Shown here piece after piece: positions 54,791 through 64,000 of a DNA stretch of 64,000 bases (its first letter is position 1; each line of letters opens with the position of its first letter). Position numbers and translations under genes: made by a program. This DNA comes from Legionella_C sp048541585. Its GTDB lineage: Bacteria > Pseudomonadota > Gammaproteobacteria > Legionellales > Legionellaceae. The stretch is from contig NZ_CP183303.1 of NCBI RefSeq assembly GCF_048541585.1, positions 3,162,001-3,226,000 on the forward strand, read 5' to 3'. The notes beneath the pieces are model-generated. The model searched no databases and had not been told where the DNA came from. It saw nothing but the letters and a program-made list of their open reading frames with translations.

Positions 54791-55096
54791 TTAACCCTTT
54801 AAATGATTCATTTTATCTATATCAATATTGCCGCGATTTCTAAAAAGCAGCACGACAATAGCCAAGCCAATTGCAGCCTCGGCAGCAGCAACTGTCAAAA
54901 TAAAGAAAACAAAAACTTGACCTGCTATTCCACCATAGTAATGTGAAAAAGCAATAAAATTGGTATTTACTGCTAAAAGCATTAATTCAACGCAAACAAG
55001 AAGTAAAATAATATTTTTTCGGTTTAGCATAATGCCAACTAAACTTAGGCCAAATAAAAGGGCAGCCAAGATTAGATAATGATTAACTGGTATCAT
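54791..55096 (-). CDS. nuoK: NADH-quinone oxidoreductase subunit K
   Basis: 101 residues, three transmembrane helices, with the conserved Glu-containing LVCVELMLLAVNTNFIAFS and AAAEAAIGLAIVVLLFRN. Part of the proton path at the membrane-arm junction. Between nuoJ and nuoL. Confidence 0.97.
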   Translation of the reverse strand: MIPVNHYLILAALLFGLSLVGIMLNRKNIILLLVCVELMLLAVNTNFIAFSHYYGGIAGQVFVFFILTVAAAEAAIGLAIVVLLFRNRGNIDIDKMNHLKG

Positions 55097-55112
55097 GAGT
55101 TTTTCCTGCTAC

Positions 55113-55763
55113 TTATTTTTCAGATTTTAGCGAAACAAGTCTAACTCTATCTTCAGGTCGAGTCATAATTTGTTTTTTAATATCTTGCCTTTTTGAACGT
55201 ATAATACCACGGTGTGCTAAAGTTATAGCTGAAATAATAGCAACAAGTAATAGCACTGCTGCTAATTCAAAAGCTAAGACATAATCTGTATAAAGAACCA
55301 TGCCTATCTTTTCAGTATTTGTTAACCTTTGTGCTAGAGCATGCACATCTGCTATGTCATGCCTATCAAACACTTGTGGTGCAGGAAGGGAAGGCTCTAC
55401 AGCTTGTGTAAACCAAGCGTCAGGTAAAGCAACCAATAATAAACCAACTAGTAGCGCCACTAATATCATGGCAAATGGCAAATACCTAGCAAAGTGAGAT
55501 TTTAACGACTCTGTGTCAATATTCAACATCATTACTACAAATAAAAATAAAGTCATAACTGCGCCTACATAGACTAATACTAAGATTAGCGCTAAAAATT
55601 CTGCTTGTAATAGAATCCAGAGCACAGAACTTGCAAAGAAAGTAAATACAAGAAATAACACGCAGCGAACAGGATTATTTTGTGTAATGACCATAACCGC
55701 AGAAAATAAGGCGAGTGCCGCAAACACATAAAAAATTATTTGAACTAATAAATTGCTCATCAT
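55113..55763 (-). CDS. nuoJ: NADH-quinone oxidoreductase subunit J
   Basis: 216 residues, five membrane helices, with NPVRCVLFLVFTFFASSVLW and LVYVGAVMTLFLFVVMMLN (conserved TM3). It may start at the second of two adjacent ATGs (55760), which has better ribosome-binding-site spacing. It follows nuoI by 7 bp. Confidence 0.96.
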   Translation of the reverse strand: MMSNLLVQIIFYVFAALALFSAVMVITQNNPVRCVLFLVFTFFASSVLWILLQAEFLALILVLVYVGAVMTLFLFVVMMLNIDTESLKSHFARYLPFAMILVALLVGLLLVALPDAWFTQAVEPSLPAPQVFDRHDIADVHALAQRLTNTEKIGMVLYTDYVLAFELAAVLLLVAIISAITLAHRGIIRSKRQDIKKQIMTRPEDRVRLVSLKSEK

Positions 55764-55770
55764 TACCCCA

Positions 55771-56274
55771 TCATCGCCAGTCTTTATCAGCTTCTCGATC
55801 CGAAGCTAGTCTTTTTTCCATCATATCGCCAACTGCCAGAAGTTTTTCTTTTGTCATAATATTTTGACCACGCTGACTAATATGGTAATGCTGTATAGGT
55901 GTTAAAACAATGGAGTCCACTGGGCATGATTCTTCACATAAGCCACAGTAAATACACTTAAATGCATCAATATCATAACGAGTTGTACGTCTAGAGCCGT
56001 CGGCTCTTTCTTCAGACTCAATCGTGATAGCCAAAGCCGGGCAAACCGCTTCACACAATTTACAAGCTATACAACGCTCCTCACCATTGGGGTAGCGCCG
56101 CAATGCTAACATATGCCCACGAAACCGCGGTGATATAGGCGTTACTTCTTCGGGAAATTGGATAGTTACTTTCTTCTTAAAAAAATATTTTCCCGTTAAC
56201 CTTAAACCCGCCAATATATCTAGCAGTAAAAAACTACGTATATAATATTTTATAACTTGATAGATGTTTTTCAT
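55771..56274 (-). CDS. nuoI: NADH-quinone oxidoreductase subunit I
   Basis: 167 residues, peripheral-arm Fe-S subunit with two [4Fe-4S] motifs: CIACKLCEAVCPALAI and CIYCGLCEESCPVDSI (clusters N6a/N6b). The N-terminal amphipathic helix contacts the membrane arm. Between nuoH and nuoJ. Confidence 0.97.
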   Translation of the reverse strand: MKNIYQVIKYYIRSFLLLDILAGLRLTGKYFFKKKVTIQFPEEVTPISPRFRGHMLALRRYPNGEERCIACKLCEAVCPALAITIESEERADGSRRTTRYDIDAFKCIYCGLCEESCPVDSIVLTPIQHYHISQRGQNIMTKEKLLAVGDMMEKRLASDREADKDWR

Positions 56275-56289
56275 TAATTTACTCAGTTA

Positions 56290-57315
56290 CTAATTAAACC
56301 AAGGTTTTAGCTGTGCCAACACCATTAACGCAGTAACAATAACCCACACAATAGTTACCGGAATCAAAACTTTCCAGCCCAAGCGCATTAACTGATCATA
56401 TCGATAGCGAGGGAGTGTGGCCCGTACCCATAAATACACAAAAAGGAAGAAAGAAACTTTTATTAATAACCACACAAAACCTGGAACAACAAAGAAAATA
56501 TCGCCTAATACAGGAATACCTTCAAAAGGAGATAACCAGCCACCTAAAAATAAAAGAGAAATCACAGTCGAAATTAAAACCATGCTTGCGTATTCGGATA
56601 GGAAAAAGAGCATAAAGCCGATACCAGAATATTCAACATGGAAACCAGCCACAATTTCTGACTCTCCTTCGGCTAAGTCGAAAGGTGCTCGGTTAGTCTC
56701 TGCAAGTGCCGCGATCCAAAATATAACAAACAAAGGGAATAAAGGAACAAACCACCAGTGCCAAATTCCACCACGCTGAGAAAGAACAATGTCTGTTAAA
56801 TTCATACTACCTGCAGCGAGCAATACGCCTACAAAAGCAAAACCCATTGCAATTTCGTAAGAAACAGTTTGTGCTGCACTACGTAGTGAGCCAAACATAG
56901 CATATTTAGAATTAGATGCCCAACCTGCAATCAGCACCCCATAAACAGCAAGGGAGCTTAAGGTAAAAATAAGTAAAACGCCAGCATTTATATTTGATAA
57001 AACAAGACCTTGACTAAAAGGGATAACTGCCCACCCAGCAAGGGCTGGCGCTAAAGCAAAGAGAGGCGCAATAACAAATAAATATTTATTAGATTTGGTC
57101 GGCACTATAATTTCTTTATGAATAAGCTTAATTAAGTCAGCAAAAGGTTGTAATAAGCCTTTTAACCCAACTCGATTAGGGCCAACGCGTACTTGTATAT
57201 AACCAATAACTTTGCGTTCTGCGAAAGTTAAATAAGCAACCACAAGCAATAGTGGAATGACAATAACTAGGATTTTAATAATAATCCAAATTAAAATGCT
57301 AATATCATGAAGCAT
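56290..57315 (-). CDS. nuoH: NADH-quinone oxidoreductase subunit H
   Basis: 341 residues, eight-helix subunit forming the quinone site entrance. Motifs: FAERKVIGYIQVRVGPNRVG, GWASNSKYAMFGSLRSAAQT, EIAMGFAF and AETNRAPFDLAEGESEIVAG (core FDLAEGESE). It follows nuoG by 12 bp. Confidence 0.97.
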   Translation of the reverse strand: MLHDISILIWIIIKILVIVIPLLLVVAYLTFAERKVIGYIQVRVGPNRVGLKGLLQPFADLIKLIHKEIIVPTKSNKYLFVIAPLFALAPALAGWAVIPFSQGLVLSNINAGVLLIFTLSSLAVYGVLIAGWASNSKYAMFGSLRSAAQTVSYEIAMGFAFVGVLLAAGSMNLTDIVLSQRGGIWHWWFVPLFPLFVIFWIAALAETNRAPFDLAEGESEIVAGFHVEYSGIGFMLFFLSEYASMVLISTVISLLFLGGWLSPFEGIPVLGDIFFVVPGFVWLLIKVSFFLFVYLWVRATLPRYRYDQLMRLGWKVLIPVTIVWVIVTALMVLAQLKPWFN

Positions 57316-57327
57316 ATTTATACCTAT

Positions 57328-59679
57328 TTAGCGCTTAATGGTGATTGCTGCAAATGAATGCCCTAAGTCAGCTGTCTCTGGCATTGCGTTTGCGACCCAG
57401 ATTGCATCTAAAGCTATCCGCTCATCTCGTTTAAGTGGCAATGTTATCTCAATATCCCCTTGAGAAACAGTAGCTATATCATCTAATTTCAAACGGTTAG
57501 CAGTGTCAGGATGTATTCGAATACAAGCAACATCGGCACTAGCACACGCTTGCAATTCTTGTGCATTACGTACAATGTAATCAACTCGATAAAGTGGCCA
57601 CTCGCCAATGCGTACTAACTGCTGATTTAATACTGGTAAAGATTCCGGATAATAAGGTTGATACCTTATTTCCGTCATCATATTTTTTAAAGTTTTAATT
57701 TCATCCAGTACCTCTTCGGAAGAGGTATATTCAAAACCATCACAATGTAGTAAGTTTCCTAAAACCCTAAGTACTTTCCAAGCAGGTCTTGCCTCTTCAA
57801 ATGGTTTACAAGCGCCTTTAACTGATTGCCAAATATTATCAACATTAATATAGGTTCCCGAGGTCTCAGCGTAAGGTGCTATTGGCAGGATTACATTGGC
57901 ATAGTCTTTCATAGCATCCTGGTTAAATGCTGAAAGCATCACTACAAACTCAGCGCCTAACATTGATTGACGAGCACCATAAGGATTTGCAAAGTCAAAT
58001 CCAGGCTCAAGTCCAAGTAAAAAATAACCTTTAAGTTTCTTATCTAATGCGGCTTGAATATCTAGACCAGGATTATCTACAGCTTTACCTGCAGCAGCAC
58101 GATGCGGCAGCATCCCTGCAAGCTCAGCACCTGCTGTATTGGCACCGGCTGTAAAACGTATAATTTTTACATCGGTTAATTGCTCTAACGCATGTATTAG
58201 CGTTCTAATTAAAGCTGCATTAGGATGATCTTCTGCAAGTGCACCTAAAACAATAGCGGAATTTGGCTGCTTTAAAGCTTCTGCTATAGCTTTGGATGTT
58301 GCATCAGGCTTAAGTCCAATTAATAGACGTTGTAGTTCACTTGAAAACTCAGAAATTTCAGGTGAAATAGCAAGTAATAACTTAGCAATCTGTTGAGGTA
58401 TTTCCAAAGGAGAAACAATTTCTTTAGCTTCAACACCAAAAGGATAATCATAATCAACAGAATTTATTGCATAAATTTTTGCGCCATCTCGATAAGCTTT
58501 ACGAACACGTGTACTAGCTAACGGCACTTCGCGCTGGATATTACATCCTATTAAGAGAATATTTTTTTGATACTCTAATTCAGCATATTTTAATGTATTA
58601 TTTAAGTTAACCGGTAGCCTATCTTGATCACTAAAATCTGTTTGATGAATGCGATAGTCAAGGTTATTCACCCCAATAGAACGCATCAATTTTTGCAGCA
58701 GATAGAATTCTTCTAATGTAGAAGAAGGAGAAGCAAAGGCCGCGAACTGTTCAGCACCATGCTGTTTGACAATACGGCTAATTCCTTCGGCAGTAAATTT
58801 TAAAGCAGTTGGCCAATCGACTTCTTCCCACTGCCCATCTTTTTTAATTAAAGGCCGCGCGGCTCGATTGGTTCCAATTAAACCTAAATAACTAAATCGA
58901 TCCCTATCTGAAAGCCACATTTCATTAATCTGTTCATTTTCTCGGGGGACTGCTCTCATTAAATGATTAGTTCTTACATGTAAATGCACATTTGAACCTA
59001 AACAATCATGGGGGGCAACACTGTCATGTTGTACAAGTTCCCAGGGACGAGCTGAAAAGCGATAAGGTTTAGACGTTAAAGCACCTACAGGACATAAATC
59101 GATAACATTTCCCGATACTTCTGAAGTCATGCTGTGATTTATATACGTACCAATTTGCATGTTTTCGCCACGTCCTAGAGCGCCAAGCTCGCGGACACCT
59201 GCTATTTCTGTACCAAACCGAACACAACGAGTACAATGAATACAACGCGTCATTTCCGTTGCAATTAAAGTTCCTAAATCATCATCAACAACAGCACGCT
59301 TACTTTCTTCATATTCAGAATTTGAATAACCAAAACCTAAAGAGATATCTTGCAATTCGCATTCACCACCTTGATCACAAATAGGGCAATCTAGCGGGTG
59401 ATTAATTAATAAAAATTCCATCACTGCTTGTTGGGAACGAACAGCTTCTTCTGATTTTGTAAACACTCTCATGCCATCAGTAATGGGTGTCGCACAAGCT
59501 GGTACAGGTTTGCGGCCATTTTCGACTGCAACTAAGCACATCCGACAATTTGCAGCTATTGATAACTTTTTATGGTAGCAAAAGCGAGGAATATAAATGC
59601 CTGCGTCATCGGCAACCTCTATAATCATTTTACCGTTTTCCGCTTCTAGCGTTTTTCCGTCAATTTCAATAGTAGCCAT
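57328..59679 (-). CDS. nuoG: NADH-quinone oxidoreductase subunit G
   Basis: 783 residues, the largest peripheral subunit. N-terminal 2Fe-2S domain (CYHKKLSIAANCRMCLV), cluster N3 region HPLDCPICDQGGECELQD, N4-type motif CIHCTRCVRFGTEIAG and a downstream CPVGAL. The rest is a molybdopterin-oxidoreductase-like domain without cofactor function. It carries electrons from NuoF to NuoI. Typical length. Confidence 0.97.
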   Translation of the reverse strand: MATIEIDGKTLEAENGKMIIEVADDAGIYIPRFCYHKKLSIAANCRMCLVAVENGRKPVPACATPITDGMRVFTKSEEAVRSQQAVMEFLLINHPLDCPICDQGGECELQDISLGFGYSNSEYEESKRAVVDDDLGTLIATEMTRCIHCTRCVRFGTEIAGVRELGALGRGENMQIGTYINHSMTSEVSGNVIDLCPVGALTSKPYRFSARPWELVQHDSVAPHDCLGSNVHLHVRTNHLMRAVPRENEQINEMWLSDRDRFSYLGLIGTNRAARPLIKKDGQWEEVDWPTALKFTAEGISRIVKQHGAEQFAAFASPSSTLEEFYLLQKLMRSIGVNNLDYRIHQTDFSDQDRLPVNLNNTLKYAELEYQKNILLIGCNIQREVPLASTRVRKAYRDGAKIYAINSVDYDYPFGVEAKEIVSPLEIPQQIAKLLLAISPEISEFSSELQRLLIGLKPDATSKAIAEALKQPNSAIVLGALAEDHPNAALIRTLIHALEQLTDVKIIRFTAGANTAGAELAGMLPHRAAAGKAVDNPGLDIQAALDKKLKGYFLLGLEPGFDFANPYGARQSMLGAEFVVMLSAFNQDAMKDYANVILPIAPYAETSGTYINVDNIWQSVKGACKPFEEARPAWKVLRVLGNLLHCDGFEYTSSEEVLDEIKTLKNMMTEIRYQPYYPESLPVLNQQLVRIGEWPLYRVDYIVRNAQELQACASADVACIRIHPDTANRLKLDDIATVSQGDIEITLPLKRDERIALDAIWVANAMPETADLGHSFAAITIKR

Positions 59680-59695
59680 TTTTAAACCTTATCAA

Positions 59696-60973
59696 TTATG
59701 CCGCAATCATTGAACGTTTATGCTTAATGAAATAATCAAATTCATCATAAAAATGCTTCACAAAGCTTTGTACAGGCCAAGCTGCTGCTTCTCCTAATGC
59801 ACAAATTGTACGACCTTCAATTTTATCAGCAACATTAACTAACTTCTCGATATCTCCAGGCTCGCCATGACCATGGCGAATACGATGAATTAAACGAACC
59901 ATCCAACCAGTACCTTCACGACATGGTGTACACTGTCCACAGGATTCATCCATATAAAATTCAGAAATACGATAAAGAGCATCTACCATACAGGTGGTCT
60001 CATCCATAATAATTACAGCACCTGAACCTAACCCTGAGCCCGCTTTCTGGATACTGTCATAATCCATATCAAGCTGCATCATCACATCACCAGGAAGTAC
60101 TTTCATTGAAGTTCCGCCAGGGATGACTGCCTTAATACGATTACCATTTAACATACCACCAGCTAGCTCTAATAGCGTCTTAAAAGGAGTACCTAATGGA
60201 ATTTCAAAATTTCCAGGTTTATTGACGTGGCCTGAGACGCTAAAACATTTTACTCCGCCATTATTAGGTTTACCTAGTTTTAAAAACCAATCGCCGCCTT
60301 TTTCCAGGATAACAGGCACCGAAGCAAAAGTTTCTGTGTTATTAATCGTAGTAGGCTTACCATACAAACCATAGTTAGCAGGAAATGGTGGTTTAAACCG
60401 CGGAAATCCCTTACGGCCTTCCAGTGAATTTAATAGCGCCGTTTCTTCGCCGCAAATATAAGCACCAGCGCCTAAATGATTATAGAGATCAAAGTCTATA
60501 CCACTAGCTAAGATATTTTTACCTAAAAGGCCTGCTTCATAGGCTTCCTTTAAAGCTGCTTCACAATGTTGAAATGGCAGCCAAAATTCACCACGAATAT
60601 AATTATAGCCGACCGTTGCTCCCATAACATAACCGGCAATAGCCATACCTTCTATTAGTTGATGCGGATTATAAGTCAGAATATCACGGTCTTTGCAAGT
60701 ACCTGGCTCACCTTCATCAGAATTGCAAACCACATATTTTTGTATAGGTGAATTCCGATTCATGAAGCTCCATTTAAGGCCAGTAGGAAATCCCGCACCC
60801 CCTCGCCCACGTAGAGCAGATGTTTTTAACTCGTCAATAATTTGTTGAGGTGGCGTTTGTTCCGCTAGAATACGTCGCCATGCACTATATCCTCCTAAAC
60901 TTTCATAGGATTTTAGTGTCCATGGCTCTTGAAGATGAAGCGTTCGGTAACACACTTGATTTAGTTGAATCAT
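59696..60973 (-). CDS. nuoF: NADH-quinone oxidoreductase subunit F
   Basis: About 425 residues, NADH- and FMN-binding subunit. GRGGAGFPTGLKWSFM (NADH/FMN site), GAGAYICGEETALLNSLEG, and the [4Fe-4S] N3 motif SCGQCTPCREGTGW. The frame begins at a GTG at 60991, but the ATG at 60973 has a GAGGT ribosome-binding site 7 nt upstream and is preferred. Confidence 0.97.
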   Translation of the reverse strand: MIQLNQVCYRTLHLQEPWTLKSYESLGGYSAWRRILAEQTPPQQIIDELKTSALRGRGGAGFPTGLKWSFMNRNSPIQKYVVCNSDEGEPGTCKDRDILTYNPHQLIEGMAIAGYVMGATVGYNYIRGEFWLPFQHCEAALKEAYEAGLLGKNILASGIDFDLYNHLGAGAYICGEETALLNSLEGRKGFPRFKPPFPANYGLYGKPTTINNTETFASVPVILEKGGDWFLKLGKPNNGGVKCFSVSGHVNKPGNFEIPLGTPFKTLLELAGGMLNGNRIKAVIPGGTSMKVLPGDVMMQLDMDYDSIQKAGSGLGSGAVIIMDETTCMVDALYRISEFYMDESCGQCTPCREGTGWMVRLIHRIRHGHGEPGDIEKLVNVADKIEGRTICALGEAAAWPVQSFVKHFYDEFDYFIKHKRSMIAA

Positions 60974-60987
60974 CGCTACGACCTCAT

Positions 60988-61491
60988 TCACGAATATTGT
61001 TCTAAAACTTGATCAATTTTATCTTTAGTCAAGTTTTCGTGATAATCTTTATTAATCTGCATCATAGGGGCGTTTATACAGGCTCCTAAACACTCAACTG
61101 AGCGGATAGTAAATCGGCCATCTGGCGTAACCTGCCCTAGTTTTACACCCAACTTGTTCTGTAAATAACCTACCACCTCTGCCGAACCCCGCAATTGACA
61201 AGAAATATTAGTGCAGACATTAACTATATTTCTTGCTGTTGGCTTATGCTCATACATAGTATAAAAGGTTGATACTTCATAAACAGCAATCGCAGGCATA
61301 TCTAGATAATCAGCAACAGCGTCCATTAACTCTGGCGTCAAATAACCATACTGCTCTTGCACAATGTGTAAGGCACTCATCACAGCAGATTGTTTTTGAT
61401 CAGGAGGATATTTTGCTATCCAATGGTCAATTTCTGCTATTCGCTCAGGCGTTAAAAATTGACAAAGTAATTTTGCTGAATTCTGAGACAT
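60988..61491 (-). CDS. nuoE: NADH-quinone oxidoreductase subunit E
   Basis: 167 residues, thioredoxin-like [2Fe-2S] subunit (N1a). Cysteine ligands in VCTNISCQLRG and ECLGACINAPMM are intact. It lies downstream of an unusual 288-bp gap after nuoD and directly before nuoF. Confidence 0.97.
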   Translation of the reverse strand: MSQNSAKLLCQFLTPERIAEIDHWIAKYPPDQKQSAVMSALHIVQEQYGYLTPELMDAVADYLDMPAIAVYEVSTFYTMYEHKPTARNIVNVCTNISCQLRGSAEVVGYLQNKLGVKLGQVTPDGRFTIRSVECLGACINAPMMQINKDYHENLTKDKIDQVLEQYS

Positions 61492-61779
61492 ATTTTAACC
61501 TTAAAAATATTTAACCTAGCAATTGGTTATTAGCCAATATTAAGCAATTAAGCAGTTAATTTTTCGTTTCTATCTTGAAAATCTAGTGCTACAAATTTCA
61601 TGCATATTTTAAATATTATATCTAAAATTTGATAGCATCGGTTGATAGCTAATCAGGATAATTAATTCAAGCCAATCATACACTATCAATGTATTGTTAG
61701 ATATAACATTCGCTTTGCAGCTATTTCATTATTTAATTTTAAACTGCTTTAAAATTAAACTTGGTCATATAATAACTAA
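61492..61779 (-). promoter_or_regulatory. 288-bp spacer nuoD-nuoE with perfect hairpin
   Basis: This is the only large gap in the nuo cluster. It holds a perfect 12-bp stem, TTTAATTTTAAA (61732-61743) with TTTAAAATTAAA (61748-61759), 20 bp past the nuoD stop, with a 4-nt loop. TTGATAGC occurs twice (61629-61636 and 61642-61649). No ORF. It may separate two transcripts (nuoA-D and nuoE-N). Confidence 0.45.
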
Positions 61780-63033
61780 TTACCGGTCTATTTCACCAAA
61801 CACAATATCTTGGCTTGCCAAAATTGCGACCCCGTCTGCTAACATATGCCCTTTAACCATTTCATCATAGCTTGATAAATGAGCAAATCCAGGTGCTCTA
61901 ATTTTTATTCTATAGGGTTTATTTGCGCCATCAGAGACTAAATAGATGCCAAACTCTCCTTTAGGAGCCTCTACAGCTGCATAGACTTCACCGCGTGGCA
62001 ACGAAAAACCTTCGGTAAATAGCTTAAAATGATGAATTAATGCTTCCATATCATGCTTCATTTCAGCACGTTTCGGCGGAGTTATCTTATGATCATTAAT
62101 TCGTACAGGTCCAGGATTAGCTCTTAACCACTCTACACATTGTCGAATAATTCGATTAGATTGACGTAACTCTTCTACACGAACCAAATATCTGTCGTAG
62201 CAATCACCTGTCTTGCCTACTGGAATATCGAATTCCATTTGATCATAGGCAGCATAGGGTTGCTTTTTCCGTAAATCCCAAGCAATACCTGAACCACGTA
62301 ACATTGGACCTGAAAAACCCCACTGCAATGCATTTTCAGGTGAAACAATACCTATATCAACTGTACGTTGCTTCCAAATACGATTATTTGTTAGTAACGT
62401 TTCATATTCATCAACACGTTTAGGGAATCGCTCAGTAAAAGCCCAAATAAAATCTAGTAAGCTGCCCTCTCTATCTGCATTCATTTTCTCGACTTCACGT
62501 TCGCTATGCCACCGCGAAGGCTTATATTTTGGCATGGTATCCGGCAAGTCACGTGCAACGCCACCAGGACGATAATATTTAGCATGCATACGAGCACCTG
62601 ATACAGCTTCGTAACAGTCAAACAAATCCTCTCGTTCTCTAAAACAATACAAAAAGACCGTCATCGCACCGATATCCAATGCGTTAGCGCCTAGCCAGAG
62701 TAAGTGATTTAATATTCTTGTGATTTCATCATACATAGTGCGAATATACTTAGCACGTATGGGAGGCTCAATCCCTAATAATTTTTCAATTGCTAAGATA
62801 TAACCATGCTCATTGCACATCATTGACACATAATCTAGCCTATCCATATAACCAATATTTTGTAGATAAGGCTTAGTTTCAGCAAGCTTTTCTGTGGCTC
62901 GGTGTAATAAACCTATATGTGGATCGGCTCTTACAATGGTTTCGCCTTCTAACTCCAATACCAATCTTAAAACGCCATGTGCTGCCGGATGTTGTGGACC
63001 AAAATTGAGTGTGTAATTTTTAAGTTCAATCAT
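61780..63033 (-). CDS. nuoD: NADH-quinone oxidoreductase subunit D
   Basis: 417 residues, hydrogenase-large-subunit-like protein lining the quinone site. GPQHPAAHGVLRLVLELEGE opens it, with YLQNIGYMDRLDYVSMMCNE (core MDRLDYVSMMCNE) and the C-terminal DIVFGEIDR. It overlaps the end of nuoC by 8 bp. Confidence 0.97.
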   Translation of the reverse strand: MIELKNYTLNFGPQHPAAHGVLRLVLELEGETIVRADPHIGLLHRATEKLAETKPYLQNIGYMDRLDYVSMMCNEHGYILAIEKLLGIEPPIRAKYIRTMYDEITRILNHLLWLGANALDIGAMTVFLYCFREREDLFDCYEAVSGARMHAKYYRPGGVARDLPDTMPKYKPSRWHSEREVEKMNADREGSLLDFIWAFTERFPKRVDEYETLLTNNRIWKQRTVDIGIVSPENALQWGFSGPMLRGSGIAWDLRKKQPYAAYDQMEFDIPVGKTGDCYDRYLVRVEELRQSNRIIRQCVEWLRANPGPVRINDHKITPPKRAEMKHDMEALIHHFKLFTEGFSLPRGEVYAAVEAPKGEFGIYLVSDGANKPYRIKIRAPGFAHLSSYDEMVKGHMLADGVAILASQDIVFGEIDR

Positions 63034-63709
63034 TAACCACCCCTTTCACATCAAAATAGCGATTATCACTACGTATTACTTTTGGGACAAGCACACGTGG
63101 CTCTATATCAACAGGTTCATAAACTACTTTTTCTGCTCGCGCATCGTAGCGCATTTGCACATGGCCACTTAAAGGGAAATCTTTTCTAAAAGGATGACCA
63201 ATAAAACCATAATCAGTAAGAATACGTCTTAAATCTGGATGGTTTTCAAATAAAATACCATATAAGTCATAAGTTTCGCGCTCAAACCAATTAGCACCTT
63301 TCCATAAATCATGAACTGACGGAACAACAGAATGTTGCTCATCTACGAAGGTTTTGACCCGAATACGATGATTAAGCGTAGTAGACAATAAGTGATAAAC
63401 TACAGCAAAACGAGGCTTATTCATAATATAGGCTCGTGACTCAAATCGCTCAACGCCCCGAGAGAAACCATATTCTGTAGCTTCTTGTGTTTCCCAATCG
63501 TATTGGCCGTAATGTAGATAATCTACCCCACATAAATCCATGAGCTGGTCAAACGCAAAAGACTCACTACTTTTTAGCGTATTTAACACAAATCTAACGT
63601 TAGCTACCTCAGTATCAAGGGTAATTTCATCAAATTCAATAGAAATTGAGGCTATTTTGCCATCTAACTCCTTTTTAACTTGTTCCGCCAAAGTTGCTAA
63701 TTTTGTCAT
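63026..63709 (-). CDS. nuoC: NADH-quinone oxidoreductase subunit C
   Basis: 227 residues, normal for separate NuoC. Motifs: FDQLMDLCGVDYLHYG, FERETYDLYGILFENHPDLR (core WFERETYDLYGI) and RRILTDYGFIGHPFRKDFPLSG. C and D are separate genes, unlike the fused nuoCD of E. coli. Confidence 0.97.
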   Translation of the reverse strand: MTKLATLAEQVKKELDGKIASISIEFDEITLDTEVANVRFVLNTLKSSESFAFDQLMDLCGVDYLHYGQYDWETQEATEYGFSRGVERFESRAYIMNKPRFAVVYHLLSTTLNHRIRVKTFVDEQHSVVPSVHDLWKGANWFERETYDLYGILFENHPDLRRILTDYGFIGHPFRKDFPLSGHVQMRYDARAEKVVYEPVDIEPRVLVPKVIRSDNRYFDVKGVVND

Positions 63710-63728
63710 CTGATTTTACTATCCTAAT

Positions 63729-64000
63729 CTAACCTTCAATTACCGGTTTATGTCTAATTTTGTTTTGCAGCTGAATTATGCCATACAAAAGTGCTTCAGC
63801 TGTAGGCGGGCAACCAGGTACATAGACATCTACAGGAACAATACGATCACAACCACGAACAACTGAGTAAGAATAATGATAGTAGCCACCACCATTAGCA
63901 CAAGAACCCATAGACACAACCCATCTTGGCTCAGGCATTTGATCATAAACTTTACGTAAAGCAGGAGCCATTTTATTACATAATGTACCCGCGACAATCA
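63729..64000 (-). CDS. nuoB: NADH-quinone oxidoreductase subunit B, partial
   Basis: The C-terminal part of NuoB is in the window; the frame stays open past 63971 to the right edge (VAGTLCNKMAPALRKVYDQM). Motifs GSCANGGGYYHYSYSV and VPVDVYVPGCPPTAEALLYG, with Cys ligands for cluster N2, are clear. The N-terminus lies outside, presumably after nuoA. Confidence 0.97.
   Translation of the reverse strand, partial: IVAGTLCNKMAPALRKVYDQMPEPRWVVSMGSCANGGGYYHYSYSVVRGCDRIVPVDVYVPGCPPTAEALLYGIIQLQNKIRHKPVIEG

Overview
The window is a stretch of AT-rich gammaproteobacterial chromosome. The gene content and order fit a Legionella-like member of the Legionellales: feoABC beside TCA-cycle genes, the run rimP-nusA-infB-rbfA-truB-rpsO-pnp, then an initiator tRNA and the complex I operon, with many small secreted or orphan proteins between. 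That placement is from memory of Legionella/Coxiella gene order plus protein character; no search was run. There are no rRNA genes, transposases, integrases or CRISPR arrays.

Layout. 1-8391 (all minus): a TCA-cycle block read sdhC-sdhD-sdhA-sdhB, then sucA-sucB-sucC (sucC runs off the left edge). Succinate dehydrogenase passes electrons to quinone, and SucAB with SucCD makes succinyl-CoA and then succinate. 8847-14705: a small RDD membrane protein, an uncharacterised protein, ferrous iron uptake feoABC with a good Fur box, the cell-division ATPase zapE and an alpha/beta hydrolase. 14908-16533: panB-panC of pantothenate synthesis.

16.6-34.4 kb is the accessory part: a secreted protein with a duplicated four-cysteine domain, a GAF-GGDEF diguanylate cyclase, SnoaL/DUF4440-like proteins, an ABC-2 exporter with TspO, a lipase-like hydrolase, an MscS channel, and a 4-kb segment bounded by two divergent copies of one ribbon-helix-helix-like gene. 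That segment holds a four-TM orphan protein, a gene-poor block with DnaA-box sequences and three envelope/stress proteins. PriC, an APC amino-acid permease, a YaiI-type protein and an orphan possibly effector-like protein follow.

34.6-42.7 kb: a DEAD-box helicase and a cold-shock protein, a Kef-type antiporter, inorganic pyrophosphatase, a HIT protein with folE, and pnp. 42.8-49.8 kb: the rpsO-truB-rbfA-infB-nusA-rimP translation/transcription operon (read right to left) and tRNA-fMet. 49.8-64.0 kb: the complex I genes nuoN back to a partial nuoB, all minus. The core is housekeeping (respiration, TCA cycle, RNA metabolism). The unusual material is in the accessory interval: the paralogous regulator pair with repeat-rich upstream DNA, the DnaA-box block, the duplicated-domain secreted protein and two orphan proteins. 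I did not find a clearly new multi-gene system; the 26.1-30.0 kb segment is the best candidate for one.
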